Shown here: positions 13,353 through 25,900 of the stretch, piece after piece | Position numbering within the stretch: the stretch's first letter is position 1 | How the letters are laid out: each line of letters begins with the position of its first letter | Source: Chamaea fasciata | Lineage: Eukaryota; Chordata; Aves; Passeriformes; Sylviidae | Reading direction: 5' to 3' | DNA length: 64,000 nucleotides | NCBI GenBank assembly: GCA_029207755.1 | Contig: JARCOQ010000002.1 | Location: forward strand, 85,090,087 to 85,154,086 | Made by a program: the position numbers and the translations under genes | The notes under the pieces: generated by a model | Told to the model about the DNA's origin: nothing | The model's input: the letters and a program-made list of their open reading frames with translations, nothing else | The model's database searches: none

Positions 13353-16300
13353 GGGTAAGATTGAGGTTTTTATCCTCTCTCTTAAATTTGACTTTATACT
13401 TCAGTTGTATTTCAATAACGTTATGCAAGAAATTAAGCTTGTGTCCTTCTGCCCTCTCTGAAACACATCTACTTGCTATCAAGAACTATTCATTACTCAA
13501 GCCAATTTCTGCAACATGCATATAGTTAAGAGGCTCTCTTTTTGTCCATCAATTACATAAAAGCAGCCAAGAAAACCACCTCTCCTCCTCCAATACCGCT
13601 GGTGTAACTTGCAGGGTAACTTGTAACTAGTCTGAGCATTACTGTTTTGTGGCACGGTGCCACGGGTCCTGTCACCCGGGGGGTGGTGAGGGGATGGCTG
13701 ACTTTGGTAGGTGAATTTGGGGAGGTGTTTGGGCAAAAGGCTAAAGCAATTAGGGAAACCAGCACAAGTCTATCTGCTGGAATAACCACCCTCTGCTTTC
13801 ACTGCATGAAAACCTGGGCCGACATAAACAGGCTCTGACAGCAAATGCTATGTTCTTCCTCAGCCAAAGCAAAACCCTCCTTCTCATCCTGCTTTAAGGA
13901 AGTAGGTCACAAGGTAAGATAAAATATATTCTCACTTTAATCAGGAAAGTTGGGGAATGAAAAGGCAATTCAAAGGCTCTCTAGTGAGCAGCTGACAGCA
14001 CCATCCACCATTGAAAGTGCCCTGCACTCCGCTGCTGGACCAAGCTGAGTAGCTGGATCTGATGCTGCAGAAACACAAGGCACCCTTGGGTGGCAGGCAG
14101 TTCACTCTGGGCCGTTTCAGCACACATAGAAAACATACAGAAAATCATAGAGGAGGAAGCAGCAAGGAAACTGGGCAGTTGGAATTCCCAGCTGGGGTGG
14201 AAAGGTTCCCTCTGTTACCTCTAGCTCAGACTTCTTTACTTTGTATTGCTTTTCTTCCTTCCAAGATTGTGGCAGCATCGTAGCCAGGCTGCGCCCACCA
14301 CATTGCCCTGCTGCACAAAAGCACAGGCAGCATATCAGGTGTTGGATCACATCTTGTGAGCACTGGAGCTGCAGTTACTGAAGAAGCTTTGCAGTGCCAC
14401 AAGGCTGGGGGCCAGGAAGTGACTGGTGCCATGACTTGTCTTACTTGAGGCTCTTATTGTTGTGGTTAAACATAAAGGCATAAGCCAACCTAGAGGCTTC
14501 ATTAAGCAAAAAGCAAGCCTTTCTGTGTACTTGAGGTGAGTGCTGTAGGAAGAGGCAAAGGAGTTAAAAGAAGGAAAGTCTTGTTTCAAGGAGTGGCTAG
14601 ATGGGGAAGATGATGTCTGTTTTGCCTGGACAGGCTGAGGACCTTATTCTGCTGCCTTGTCTGCAGGCAGCCTGCCCATCAAAATTATCTCCGGTGCTGA
14701 GTGCAGAGAGGATGAGCCAACAGCTTAATAAATAGGAGTCTCTGTTATTTCTGCTGAGAAAGGTGGCTTTTATTTTCCTGAAGGGTTATTAACGAAATTC
14801 TTCTCTTGTCATAACTCTGGTTGTTTTCCTCTGCTTTTTCCAGACAGTTCTCCTTGGTTCTTCAATGTAGGCAATGACTTGGAGGGATTTACTGGTGGTC
14901 TTGTTAAATTTGGGGCAAGAAGAATAAAAATAATATGGAAATAGGATTTCTTTGGGAGACACAACCACCAGAGCCTGACCTTGGGACAAACTTGGCTCTG
15001 CAGTTCAGCAACTGCTCATTTCTGATGGAGTGTTGAAATCTTCACAGCACCTTGGACTGCAACCTGCACAAACAGCCCTGTGACTGGAGTTGGACCCCAG
15101 AGATGTGTAAATTTTGTTGGCCTCACCTCAGCATGGTCTGGCACGAGCTGCTGGCTGGGGAGGGCAGCACAGATCGTGGTGGGAAATAGGAGGGTCTTGG
15201 ATTCCTCTGCCTCCTCACCATCTCTGATGGGGCCATGGTTTTCTGCTGCTTGGCCCAAGAGCAGCATGGATGGCCCATTTGCCTTGTCCCAGAGCTGCCA
15301 GCATGGGTGACAAAGTGCCAGAGTAAAAGCCATGGGCTGGTAATTGTTGCAGGACCCTTTGGTGCAGTGTGATTTTTTAGTAGACAGTGAACAGAGAATT
15401 CTTCCTTTTTCCTTTTTTAATTAGAGGTTTCTGAGGAAGAACTGACTCTCAAAGGCAGGGTAATAATTTACATGTCAATTCTAAACTTGAGAAATCAAGC
15501 CACATTTGGGAAAAAGTGAGACTACTGGTTACAATGAGTTAAGATACCACAGTATTTGCTCAGCAATCTTGAATATGTGTCAATGGAATTATGAACCTGC
15601 AAAACACAGCATTTCATACTTATTTGCATAGGTAAATGAACAAAGCAAAAAGAAATCAACAGTGAAAGTATTCAGTGTGATGATGTGTGAGATGGAAGGA
15701 AACTTGTCTTCAATCACTTTGCTTCAGTAGTATTTATATGCTCTTAGCTGCATTCCTAACAATCTTAAGAGAGAGATTTGGGGTCCTGGAGAGAGAGATA
15801 GTTCAGCATTTCCCAGAATGATCTCCATTTAAGTTGCCTTAACTGAGCTAGAGTGTTTTTCTTCTGGGAATACAGCCAGTGTACATAGAGAGTTAGAATT
15901 TCCAGCAAAGGTGCTACAAGTGCAGAGGAAGAATGGTCTGTGAATACATGTCCCATCAGCCCCCACCTTCAAAGTGAAACATGATGCAGAGAATTATCTG
16001 GGAGTAATAATCCAATAAAAAAATCTTTATATATGTTTTATTTTGTGAAGTCAGACAATAAAAGATTCCATGCTACAAAAACTCAGTGGTTTCTGTTGCT
16101 TGTTGAGCATCTTGACAAACACTGAGAGTATGTGAGCCTGAGTGAGACCTGTGCCCCACTGGAGCTGAAATGTCTTCTCTGACAAGAGTTAATCCCATGC
16201 GGCCGCTTTGTTCAGGATCACACAGGGTTACATTCCCCCCTGGGGTTTTTACAGACACACAGCACTGCCCAGTGCTCACATTGGGTTTGGGGTTTTTTTG

Positions 16301-19300
16301 ATTCTGTAACAGTACAAAAGTTATCTTCCAACCACAAACACAAAATCCTATAATTAAACCTTTGTTACCCACAGCAGAGAGCTCATCATGTATACAAAGC
16401 AAACATTTTGGCAAGTTTATTGTGCTCCTTGAGACTAAGACAGAATTAATAGCATTGCAAAATTACAGCAAGCTGCTTGCTATGCTGCTGCTGGATTTTT
16501 TCACTGGCAACAAGATTTTATGTTCCTCTTCATCTTGAAAAAAAATGCTACACTTTTTATTGTAAAAGGTAGCACAGTGCAAAACATCATATCAAAGTAA
16601 GGACTGAGGGGATATTTCGGCCTTAAAAAATTGCACTTTGCTGTGCATTTAAAATCATTCAGTTGCATTTTTTTCACAAAAAATTACTAAACATTGGGAG
16701 ACAGCTGATTAGGGTAATCCAACTAGTAAACCGTATAAATCAAAAAATTTAGGGGTTTTGTGCTGAAAGATGCCTGATAGATGATTTCATTTGCATTATC
16801 TGAGGCCCTTCACTGCTGGGAAGGCACCTTGCTCATTAAACAGGAAGCCAAAGATGTCTCATGCAGCACTTCTGGAAGAGGAAACGTCTATTTTTCAAGT
16901 CCATTTTGTTGTTGTTCTTGGACTATAATTCCAACTCTGTTTTAGTTTATGTGCATGAGTCATGAACAAAAGGTGAATTTTTACATTTTATTTCCCTGTT
17001 AGATGTTATATTCCAACAATATATATTGCAGCTGCCTGAGCAAAATGCATCAGCCTGAGTTAGTCATATTGCCTCTCAGCTGGAAAAGTATAATGATGTC
17101 CTCAGGAAAGCTGATCAGATCTGAAAGGCTTTTCTGGTGGCATTGAGTGTGAAACATAACTCACTGTTCATACAGAGGAGGGAACTATATTTTTATTTGC
17201 ATCTTTCTATTTCCACAAATGAGCCATTTCACCAAAGAAAAACACATGAGTTCTAAAACTATTTTCTGCCTACCTGCTGCAGGGCAGCTATAGCAAGTCC
17301 TACTTGCATGACCCTTTGTCTTAGAAATCTGGAGACAGAACAACACTGTGAGAAAGTAAAAATTCCCCTGGCTGTCATATCAGAGGTTCAAGTAGCCAAG
17401 TGGCTTCTCTTGAACAAAAGCCAGGGCCATTGCAGTGGTGGGAGAATATGATGAAGACCACTGATTGCAAAGGTTCTTGCAGTTTTCATTGTTTTGAACA
17501 GGGAGGGAATTGTAAGAAGACAGAATGTGCCTTTAACTACCTTTCCTGAAAACCTTTTCATGGGGCTGCAATAATTAGAGGTACAAATTTGGCCTTTTTT
17601 TATATGTTATACTCCTTAAATAGAGAAACTGGGGTTTTTTTTCAACATTGCAACAAAAGCATATCTTAACATATTTACACTTTATGCTAATTAGTTATTT
17701 ATTTCAGAAAGGGTGTTTTGAAAAGAGAGGCAGTCATATAGTTTTTATTGTATCTCAAAAACGTGTCTATTTCTACTGTAGGTCCTAGAATATTAATATC
17801 AAAAAAGAAGAAGTATCACTTGAGATAAAGGATTGTGCATGCTTGCTCATGGGGGAGAAGTGTGAAAGTTTTTTGCACAACCAGCCTTCAGGCAATTGAG
17901 CACACGGTTGCATGTCCTGTAAATAAGTTACCATTTTTGGTGTGGCTCTGTTTGACATTGTGCCATTTGTGATTTCAGCAGGTACCTCACATTGCCTTTT
18001 GCCATCTGCAGGAAGGAGAAAACCCTGGGACAGCTGGCAGAACCCTGTTTGGGTCGGGGCTACTGACAGCTGTGTGTGGGGCTGCAGCAGGTCTGTGCAC
18101 GGCCCCATTCAGGACCCCAGCAGCCACGCAGGCTGACCCCGACAGCGATGCAGGCTCACTGGCTCTGTCCTAAGGCTCTGACAAACAGAAAACTAGCTTC
18201 TCCTCCTCCTGTTTTTAACAATGAAAGACAACCTGACTGAAAGCCTTTAACAGCATCCTGGATATTCACGTGCCAAACTCTCCATTCCTTTATTCATTGC
18301 TAAATGCAGTTGTCATTACTGAGAGGGCTCAGGTTTTCCTTCCCACCTCTGTAGAGAAGACAAGATTTCAAAATTACAAACACAGGTGCTAGAAAATCCT
18401 ATGTTTCCTAAAGTCTCCTCACATTTTTCCGAAGAGAACATAATGTGATAATAAAATCAAACCCACTTTTATAAACATAAATAAACCTAGGGGTTGCAGT
18501 ATTAAGGTAGTACTTCACCCATGCATACAGAAAATGAAATGCTTGTCTTAGCAGTGGGGCATCATAGGATTTGTCCTTGGCTTCTGTAACACATATGGAG
18601 GTCTTAAAATATGTTCAGAGTAGTTTCAGTCAATCAGCAGCAAATGATTTATCTTGTCAATCTTGTTAAACAAGTGAAGGTGAAGAGCCTAGGAGACTTC
18701 ATGTGTGGGAGTCACAAACTGGTGGGGGAGACTCAGGCCAATGAGCACAAGGCTGTTACATAAAGGTAGTCAAGTACAGACACGCTATCTGTATGTTACT
18801 GGTTTTTAATGAGAGGAATTAAGATTATGTGGGGGGTGATATGTGAAGCTGGCACTGTGATGAAATTCACAGTTTCCCCCAGCATTTCATTTTGAACTCT
18901 AGCTCCAGGATTTTCAGTTCTTAATTTTTAATTAATTCATATTGACCGTTGTTACTAATACCATCCTCCTGACTGGCCATGAGGTTTCACAGGAAGGAAA
19001 GCCAGTTGCAGACAGATGAATCCGGATAGGAAAGGAACTGTGAATGCATTGATGAGCTTCCAACTGCAGTTCTATTTCCTTACCGCTCACCTGCTTGAAA
19101 ACACTGTGCAACCAAGGCTGCTCACAGAAAGAACTGAGGAATTTTTTTCATGGCCACACATAAATGTGCATATTTGTGCCTCCTGAACTGCAACCTAACC
19201 CCAGATACTGTACCACTGGCTTAGCTAGGCAAACCTGCAGCTCAAGCAACACATTTCAATGGAGTACTCACTAGCAGCTATTCAGGAATACCTCCACAGG

Positions 19301-19516
19301 CCTAATAGCTTTGGTAGAAAGTGTGTCATGTGATTCCAGTGAAACACATCAAGAGAATCAGGATGTAAGTGCACAGTTTATAACTGTAAACAGAGAAAAC
19401 CATAACAAATAGAATCTTCCAGCAACAACAGAAGTTCAGCGAAGTTTAGCAAAGATCCTGTTTGGATACAAACATCTTTAAAAGCAGAAAATGCAGGAAA
19501 TACATAAGGCAAAAGT

Positions 19517-19522
19517 TTTATT
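19517..19522 (-). terminator. CRACDL: candidate CRACDL polyadenylation signal AATAAA
   Basis: This is the first canonical AATAAA on the minus strand, about 235 nt past the stop. The sequence just downstream on the minus strand is T-rich and GT-containing, as expected of a cleavage region. Confidence 0.5.
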
Positions 19523-19755
19523 TTCCGAAGTGTAAGTATGTCCTTAGCATAATTTAAGTAATCCATTGCCATTGCAATTCTGATTGCTACAAAATTGAAG
19601 GTAAACTTTTTGACTGCACCTATTGCACACTTTCTCCACAGCTGTATAATAAAACCCTTCTGCATCAAGCGATTCTTCACTGTGATTAGCTGGTCTGTAC
19701 GAGTTCAGTTAAGTAGTTGACTTAATTATAAAAGATGCTACTTGTTTGCATCATT
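19517..19755 (-). other. CRACDL: CRACDL 3' UTR (minimum extent)
   Basis: AT-rich sequence follows the stop codon and reaches the first canonical AATAAA on the minus strand. A longer UTR is possible, because further AATAAA sites occur near 18289-18294 and 17698. A 100-codon open frame here shows no recognisable similarity and is taken as chance. Confidence 0.55.
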
Positions 19756-19901
19756 CTATTTTATAATCTGTGGCATATCACTCCAAGCTTGAGACTTCTT
19801 TTTGGCCAGCTCCATCCACGATGGCTGATCTGGAGCAGCATTACTGGCTTTCTTCATGTGGCCTATTTCCTCCTTATCCACCAGTGCAGGTGATGGAGCT
19901 A
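19756..19901 (-). CDS. CRACDL: CRACDL coding exon 10, C-terminus and stop
   Basis: The 146-nt coding part starts in phase 1 after TTTATTCACAG and ends at TAG (19758-19756). It encodes V917 to K964. The ending DQPSWMELAKKKSQAWSD, then MPQIIK, is the family's C-terminal signature; CRACD ends AWSDCPQIIK. The reading frame continues open upstream into the intron, but that part shows no similarity and lies before the acceptor. Confidence 0.96.
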
Positions 19902-22900
19902 CTGTGAATAAAGCACATGGACATTTTACACTTACCTGCTGTGCAACGAAACACCCTCTTTTATTAAATACTTCCCATGCCTTGCCCTGTGGTAGAAAAT
20001 CTTTACGTTTCACATGGAAAAATCTTGTGCAATAAGTTCTTGAGGAAATTACCATTCTATGCTCTAAATAATACAGTGTTTTTCTCATCACTAATATATT
20101 TTGATCCCTAAATTTACCAAAACTCAACATGACGACCTGGATTCCTTGCTGTGCCCTGTGTTAATGCCCGGGCCAAAGAAGAGAGAGTTTTTTCATTAGC
20201 TAAAGTATTCACTTGTGAATTCCTCCTTTACTCAGCCCCCAGCTCACAGGAATTTTATTACTTCAAAACTTTTGCCCTTCTTTCAAATTTTAATTTACCA
20301 AAGAGACTTACAGCCAAATCATTGTGGGAGGACTGACGGTCAGACAGTTTGTGATTGCACCATTCCTCAGCTTGCTGAGGAAGCCACATTTAAATTGAAT
20401 GCTATTGTAAATATTTTTGTTTACATTTTACACTGGGATAGTGCATTTGGGCCTCTGTCCTGTGATACGGCCTGGAGTCCTTGATTCATATTGCTTTCAA
20501 CACAAGTTTTTGGCTACCCCTTTTCACTCTTTTGTTTGTAATCAAACTAGTCAAAAGAATATAAATAAATAAAACATCAAATAAAATAATAAACAAACAC
20601 CTAGTAAAACCCCAAACACGAGTGCTGAGAAAACTTTGCCCTGGCTGATGTGGTGCTGAGGAAGAGATTAGGATCTAGCCACTACTCTTTTTGGAGCACA
20701 TTCCAGCAGGATTTCTTCTGACAAGGTTGAGAGATAACAGCTTACATGTTAAGCATTTTATTTCTTACCGGGGAAATGATGTGACAATGAATTGGTTCTT
20801 AGCAGGGGCTTCACTTCAGACTTTGTGTCTTTCTTCTGCTCTTCAGAAGTGGTTTTAGGTGCTAAGTGTGAAGGTTTGCTCCATTGTTGCTTCACTGGCC
20901 CCTAGGCACAGAGAGGGAAACAATCCAAGTAATTCAGGGAGAATGAGTTCAGTTTGGAAGAAAATGAGTTAAGTAGTGGATGGGGAGCCTGCCACGGTTC
21001 AGCAAACATTGGTCCCAATCCTCTCCCTGGAGCTGCTACCTGTTCAGAAAGTTATAGTGTTTTCATGTAGCATCCACGATACTCAAATTTACAAATTAAA
21101 ACTATCTCTCCATATCTCTTATTCATAATGGTATGAGTAGAAAATTATAGTCTTCACTGCAAAATGTATTTCAAGTCTTTTGCACATCTCTACAAGCATA
21201 CACAGGATTTGGAAATAGCCTCATTCTCTTATGTTTTCCTTCCATCTCCCAAATTTTGTGGGCTAGGGCACTGTATTTTTGGACAGTTGATGGCAAATGG
21301 ATTTTTCATTAAACAAAAGAAGTCGAACACATCCTCCAATAGATTTTTTCTGCCAGTATCAAAAACCACCCAGAAGTGATAGTGCCTGGTGCCATGTGGG
21401 AGAAAGAGAAAGTGGGAGTAATACAGTGGCACCGAGTCTCGCATGCTGCAGTCAAAAGCATCTTGGCATGTTTCTCTGCTAGCTGCTATAGGGAAATAAA
21501 ATGCATGGCATGAATTTCAGGGATCATTTCCAGCTAAAATCTGGAGTTTCCTGTTCTGACATAGAAACTGTATTTTGGGATCGTATTGGGCAAAGTTCAG
21601 AAGTTTGCCTAGACATCTTATTTGGTATTATTTCTTGTTAATCTAACCACTGCTATTTTTCATCATCTAGACATCATCTCTTATTCCAGGATATAATACA
21701 CCTGTCTGGGATTCTAGAAATACCACCTGAAGCAAGAAAGTAGGTCATTGGCACTGGGGATGCCATACCGGTATAGGACACACATGCTCCAGGATAGGTC
21801 AGGGTTCTTATTTGTAGAGGATGCAAAACAGGCAGGTTCATGTTCTGGATTGATGCCAAGCACTTCTCCTGGCACAGCTGTGTCATCTAGGAAGATCATT
21901 TGCTACAGGTATCACCCTGTTTTACATGGGATCTCTGAAGAAGCAGTGCCAGCCCACATTCCATGGCACCACATGGGCTTCTGAATTATCCATATACAGG
22001 GAACCAGAATTTATGTATTGGCACTCTCTGCAAGTGCAAAAGTTATTTTTATCCTACTTCACTTCTCAGGGCTCTAAAAATTGTTACCTAGGAGCTTCTG
22101 GGACCAAGCTGTTCATTCAGTGTTAAATCAGTCAGGAGCTATAAGAGGTTCAATGAAAGGCTGTGCTTAGAAGGATAGTTAGAGAGAACATATTTCCTCT
22201 GCATTGAGGAGGATCATAGACTACAATTTAGCACTTCATTTTGGATATTTTAGCATGCAATACACATGTTAGATCTGGTAGGTATGCCAAGAAATTTTAC
22301 ACACTTCACATAGTTCCAGGATTCCTTGGAGACACAAAATTACATATCTGAACAATCAGAGAACTTTGAATCTGTAACACATTTATGAGAGCAGTGTCTT
22401 TGTTAGTTACAGTTATACTCATTAAGTATCTGTGATCATTATGGCATGACTGGTAACATAGCAATAGATCCAAAGACTACTACAGGAGGTGATACAAAAG
22501 CATCACAAATTTGTACTGCAAGTACCTCTGTTTGTTCCTTTCCTTTATTCTGTTTCTCTGTATTTGAGTTATTATCTGCAGCCACAAGCTTTTCTCTGTC
22601 GAGTTCCTTCTCCTGATGCACGCCCCTCTGCTTTTGCCTTGCAATGGAAATCCAGGCTGGCTCTGTAGGAGTGTCAGGATCTCTTCCAAAGTCTCCGGCA
22701 GCCACAGGGGAAAGCACACTTTTCTCTGTTGACATATTATTTATGTACATGGTTATAGAAAAAAGAGTTGTAATCAGCTTCTGCTCATATTTCTCAATAT
22801 ACCGATTGGTCCCAGGATATGAAACCAGCCTGGATAAATAGGAATTCTGCTTAGTTTGGTCTCCAGAGAGCAATTTTCCCATGCTCACAGGTTTAAGTTA

Positions 22901-25900
22901 TCATTCTACTGGTGAGAGACACTTTGCATATTTGTTCAGCAGGAGTCACAGTGTCACTGCTCTCACCTGAGGGAGATGCAGAAACATGAATCAAACTTCA
23001 CTAATCTACCCATTTCCCAAGGTCTGCTCCTTCTGCTCCCTCTTCCACGGTATCTTAGAGACAAGCAGCAGACAATTCAAAGGTGCACAAAGAGGGACTG
23101 CGGTGTTCCAAAGGCAACCTTTTCCCCACTGTGGCTGCCCTTGGCTCCTGCTCTTCTGATGTCCATGCAGCAACAGCCCATGCCTTAATCTGGTTCCTGC
23201 CTTCCTTCCACCCCTTTAGGAGCAGCCCCCCTCCAGCTCCGTGGAGTCTGCAGGTGCCATGGGTGCCTGTGCACAGCAGTCTGTGGCGTCTGAGCACACA
23301 CAAGTACTGCTAAAAACACAGAGTGACTTTACAGCATTTTGATGTGAGGTTTACGTTGACTTATCCCTGCTGATGCTGACCATGGTCTTCACTGGGGCCA
23401 GTAACTTCCATTGTGCCCTACCAAAAATGAGACTTGAGTGACACAAAAAGAAAAAGACAATTTCTGGAGAAAGTCAAAACTCCTTCCCTGCTGACCTCAC
23501 AACTGCTACCCAAGGACCCACAGAATCCAGGATTACAGAAAAGAGAAATACCCTGTATTTAAATATTCTGAGAAGAGAAATCCTGTCTATTCACTGAACT
23601 CAGTCAAGAAAGAGCCTCAGCAGCTCCGTTGGCTCCATCCCCCTGGTTCTCCATTTTTTGACTCACACTGAACATAAAATTGAGTTTCCCAATGAATGGT
23701 AGAGCTTCTGTGTAGTTTAAAGGAGGAACAAGAACAGGACTAACAACCTTAAACCCAAGAAGGTTGATTTCACCTTTCCTGGCCAGTTCTGGCCGCTGAT
23801 GTATCAAAATTTACAGAAGGCTATATAAGAGCAGAAGTTAAGCTTCTCATCCTCAAATCATGTGTGGTCCTGCTCTTTGAAAAGGTTGTTACTTCGTCAG
23901 CATCCTGTTCAGGGACCTAGGAGGAGGCAGACCCAGCCAGACAGGATGACTGCCCCGAGGCCCCTGGGGGCTCAGCTGCTCTGCTGATGTCGAGCCAGCC
24001 ACGGGATCCTGTGAAGCTCAGACGTATTTCTGGAGCGCTATGGTCTAGTTTGGCAGAATGTGGCCTTGATCAGGAAAGCAGGCAAATGTCTCTGAAGGCA
24101 CATTTGAGATGCCTCATGAAGGCATGGAAGATAAAAGGCATGATGCACTCCCAAGAGCTGGAGTCTGCCAACACAGGCATATTATGAAAGCCCACAAACT
24201 TGCTTTGCTCAGGGATTTTCTCAAGTCATTTTTATACCTCACCAGAGAGAGAGTAGTTATTTGAACAAGAAAACATTGTAAAGCCTATGTCAGCTGAAAA
24301 ATGAAAAAGAGAAAAAATCCTATGCTTTAATGCCAAAGCAAGATATTTTGCCAGCTGATGCCTGCATTTCCCTTCACATTCACCTCGTGCAATCTTGCAG
24401 GAAAACCTCTGGAAGAAATAACTCAGAAGTCCAGCTGTGCAAAGGTAGCACAGATAAAACAAGGCCCCTGAACACTGAAGGAGCTTCTTTCACAGCATGT
24501 TATTCAATTCTCTGCATCCCACCTAACCCCTATCCTTGCATGACAACAGCTGTTCCTCCCATATTTTTACAAACACTGTCTTTTTTTGCCTTCCACTGGC
24601 TCTCCTTGCTTCATTTTTATCTCATTTTACAGGACGATAAAGAATAAGGCTGGGAGAGATCTCAGTATGTCACGTAGTCTATCCTTCAACAGCAAGGCAA
24701 GATCAGCTGAAAGAACAGTTTCACAGAAGCTGTTTCCTCACAAATATGTATCTAACTCTTCAAAAACAGGACAGGTCTCAGAGTCTCTCTAGGCAACGAA
24801 TCCTATGGCACAGCTCTTTTTTTTTTTTAAGTTTTTTTTGGGGGGGTTTTGTTCTTTTTTTTCCTTTTGGGTAAGTTAAATCTTCCTTGCTCTAATTTAA
24901 ATCCTTAACTACTTCTCCTACACACTATGGACACGAGCAGATTACTCATAGTCTCCTTGCAACAGCCTGTAATGCATTTGAAGACTTAGACCATGTTTTT
25001 CCTATTTTTTTAACTTTCCTGATTAATCATATTCTCTAGATCACTCTTTCTTTTGTAGGAATTATCCTAGTTTGGTCAAATCTCCTTCAAAAATGATGGT
25101 CAGAACTGGTACTTGGGATGAAACAGTGTTGGCATCAGCTGACATGGGAAGACTACACCACTTCAGCTGGAATGGTTTTCTGGACACATCAGTCAGTGCC
25201 CCTTAACTTCCACAGCTCTCCAAGATAACCACTAGCAAGTCAAAGTCTGCTAGCCCATCTTCTCTCAGTATTTAGGACAAACCTCATTAGGATCTTCAGA
25301 AGTAAAACCACACAGTTGAAATGATGTGATGTCTGCTAATGCATCTTCCATCACATTCCCTCCCTTGCTTGCAGCCATGCCCTCAAATCCATCTGCAACC
25401 ATCTGCACCTTTTCAGGTGGTGGGCAATTTGGGCGGGACTTAATAGTGCATTGCCCAGTAAAACCAGGTGCTGCGCTTCATCAGCTCCCAAAGCACTCCT
25501 GCGGCACACGGATGAGCTGCCACGACTGAGGGTGATGTCCTGTGTTCCTCAGAGATGAGGAGTAGCTCTCTGGCTGTACAGCTGCAGACACACCACCACA
25601 GGCATCCTCTTCCACCCCCTCTTTACCTTTCCTCACCATCTGTAATGTCTTGGTGCTCAAAAATGCCAGTGTCTTTATCCTGAAGGTCCTTTTCAATCCA
25701 CCCACACTTTTTGATGATACTGAGAACCTGGCTTCTGCCTTGATGCCTAGTGATGTACATCATAGTTGCTGTGACTCCAAATCCCCCTTTGTGTTTTGTC
25801 CCATTTTCCCTGCGACACCACAGGAGCTTCATGTAAACATCAAGGTTTTTCCTCCTCTGCTTCCACCACACAATCCACACTGACAAAATGAATGCTATGC

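Larger units (their letters stand above)
4447..19500. other. intergenic region between the CpG-island gene and CRACDL
   Basis: About 15 kb with no exon I can support. It contains two CR1 fragments, a short (TTTTA)n run at about 13332-13352, and AT-rich stretches with homeodomain-like and octamer sites (for example around 12160-12310, and ATTTGCAT near 16789). Open frames here are short and unremarkable. Distal CRACDL polyadenylation sites may lie in its right part. Confidence 0.6.

Noticed and set aside
19902..20130. 5' open extension of exon 10
   Set aside because: It lies upstream of a good acceptor whose phase matches exon 9; the extension has no similarity to CRACD proteins.
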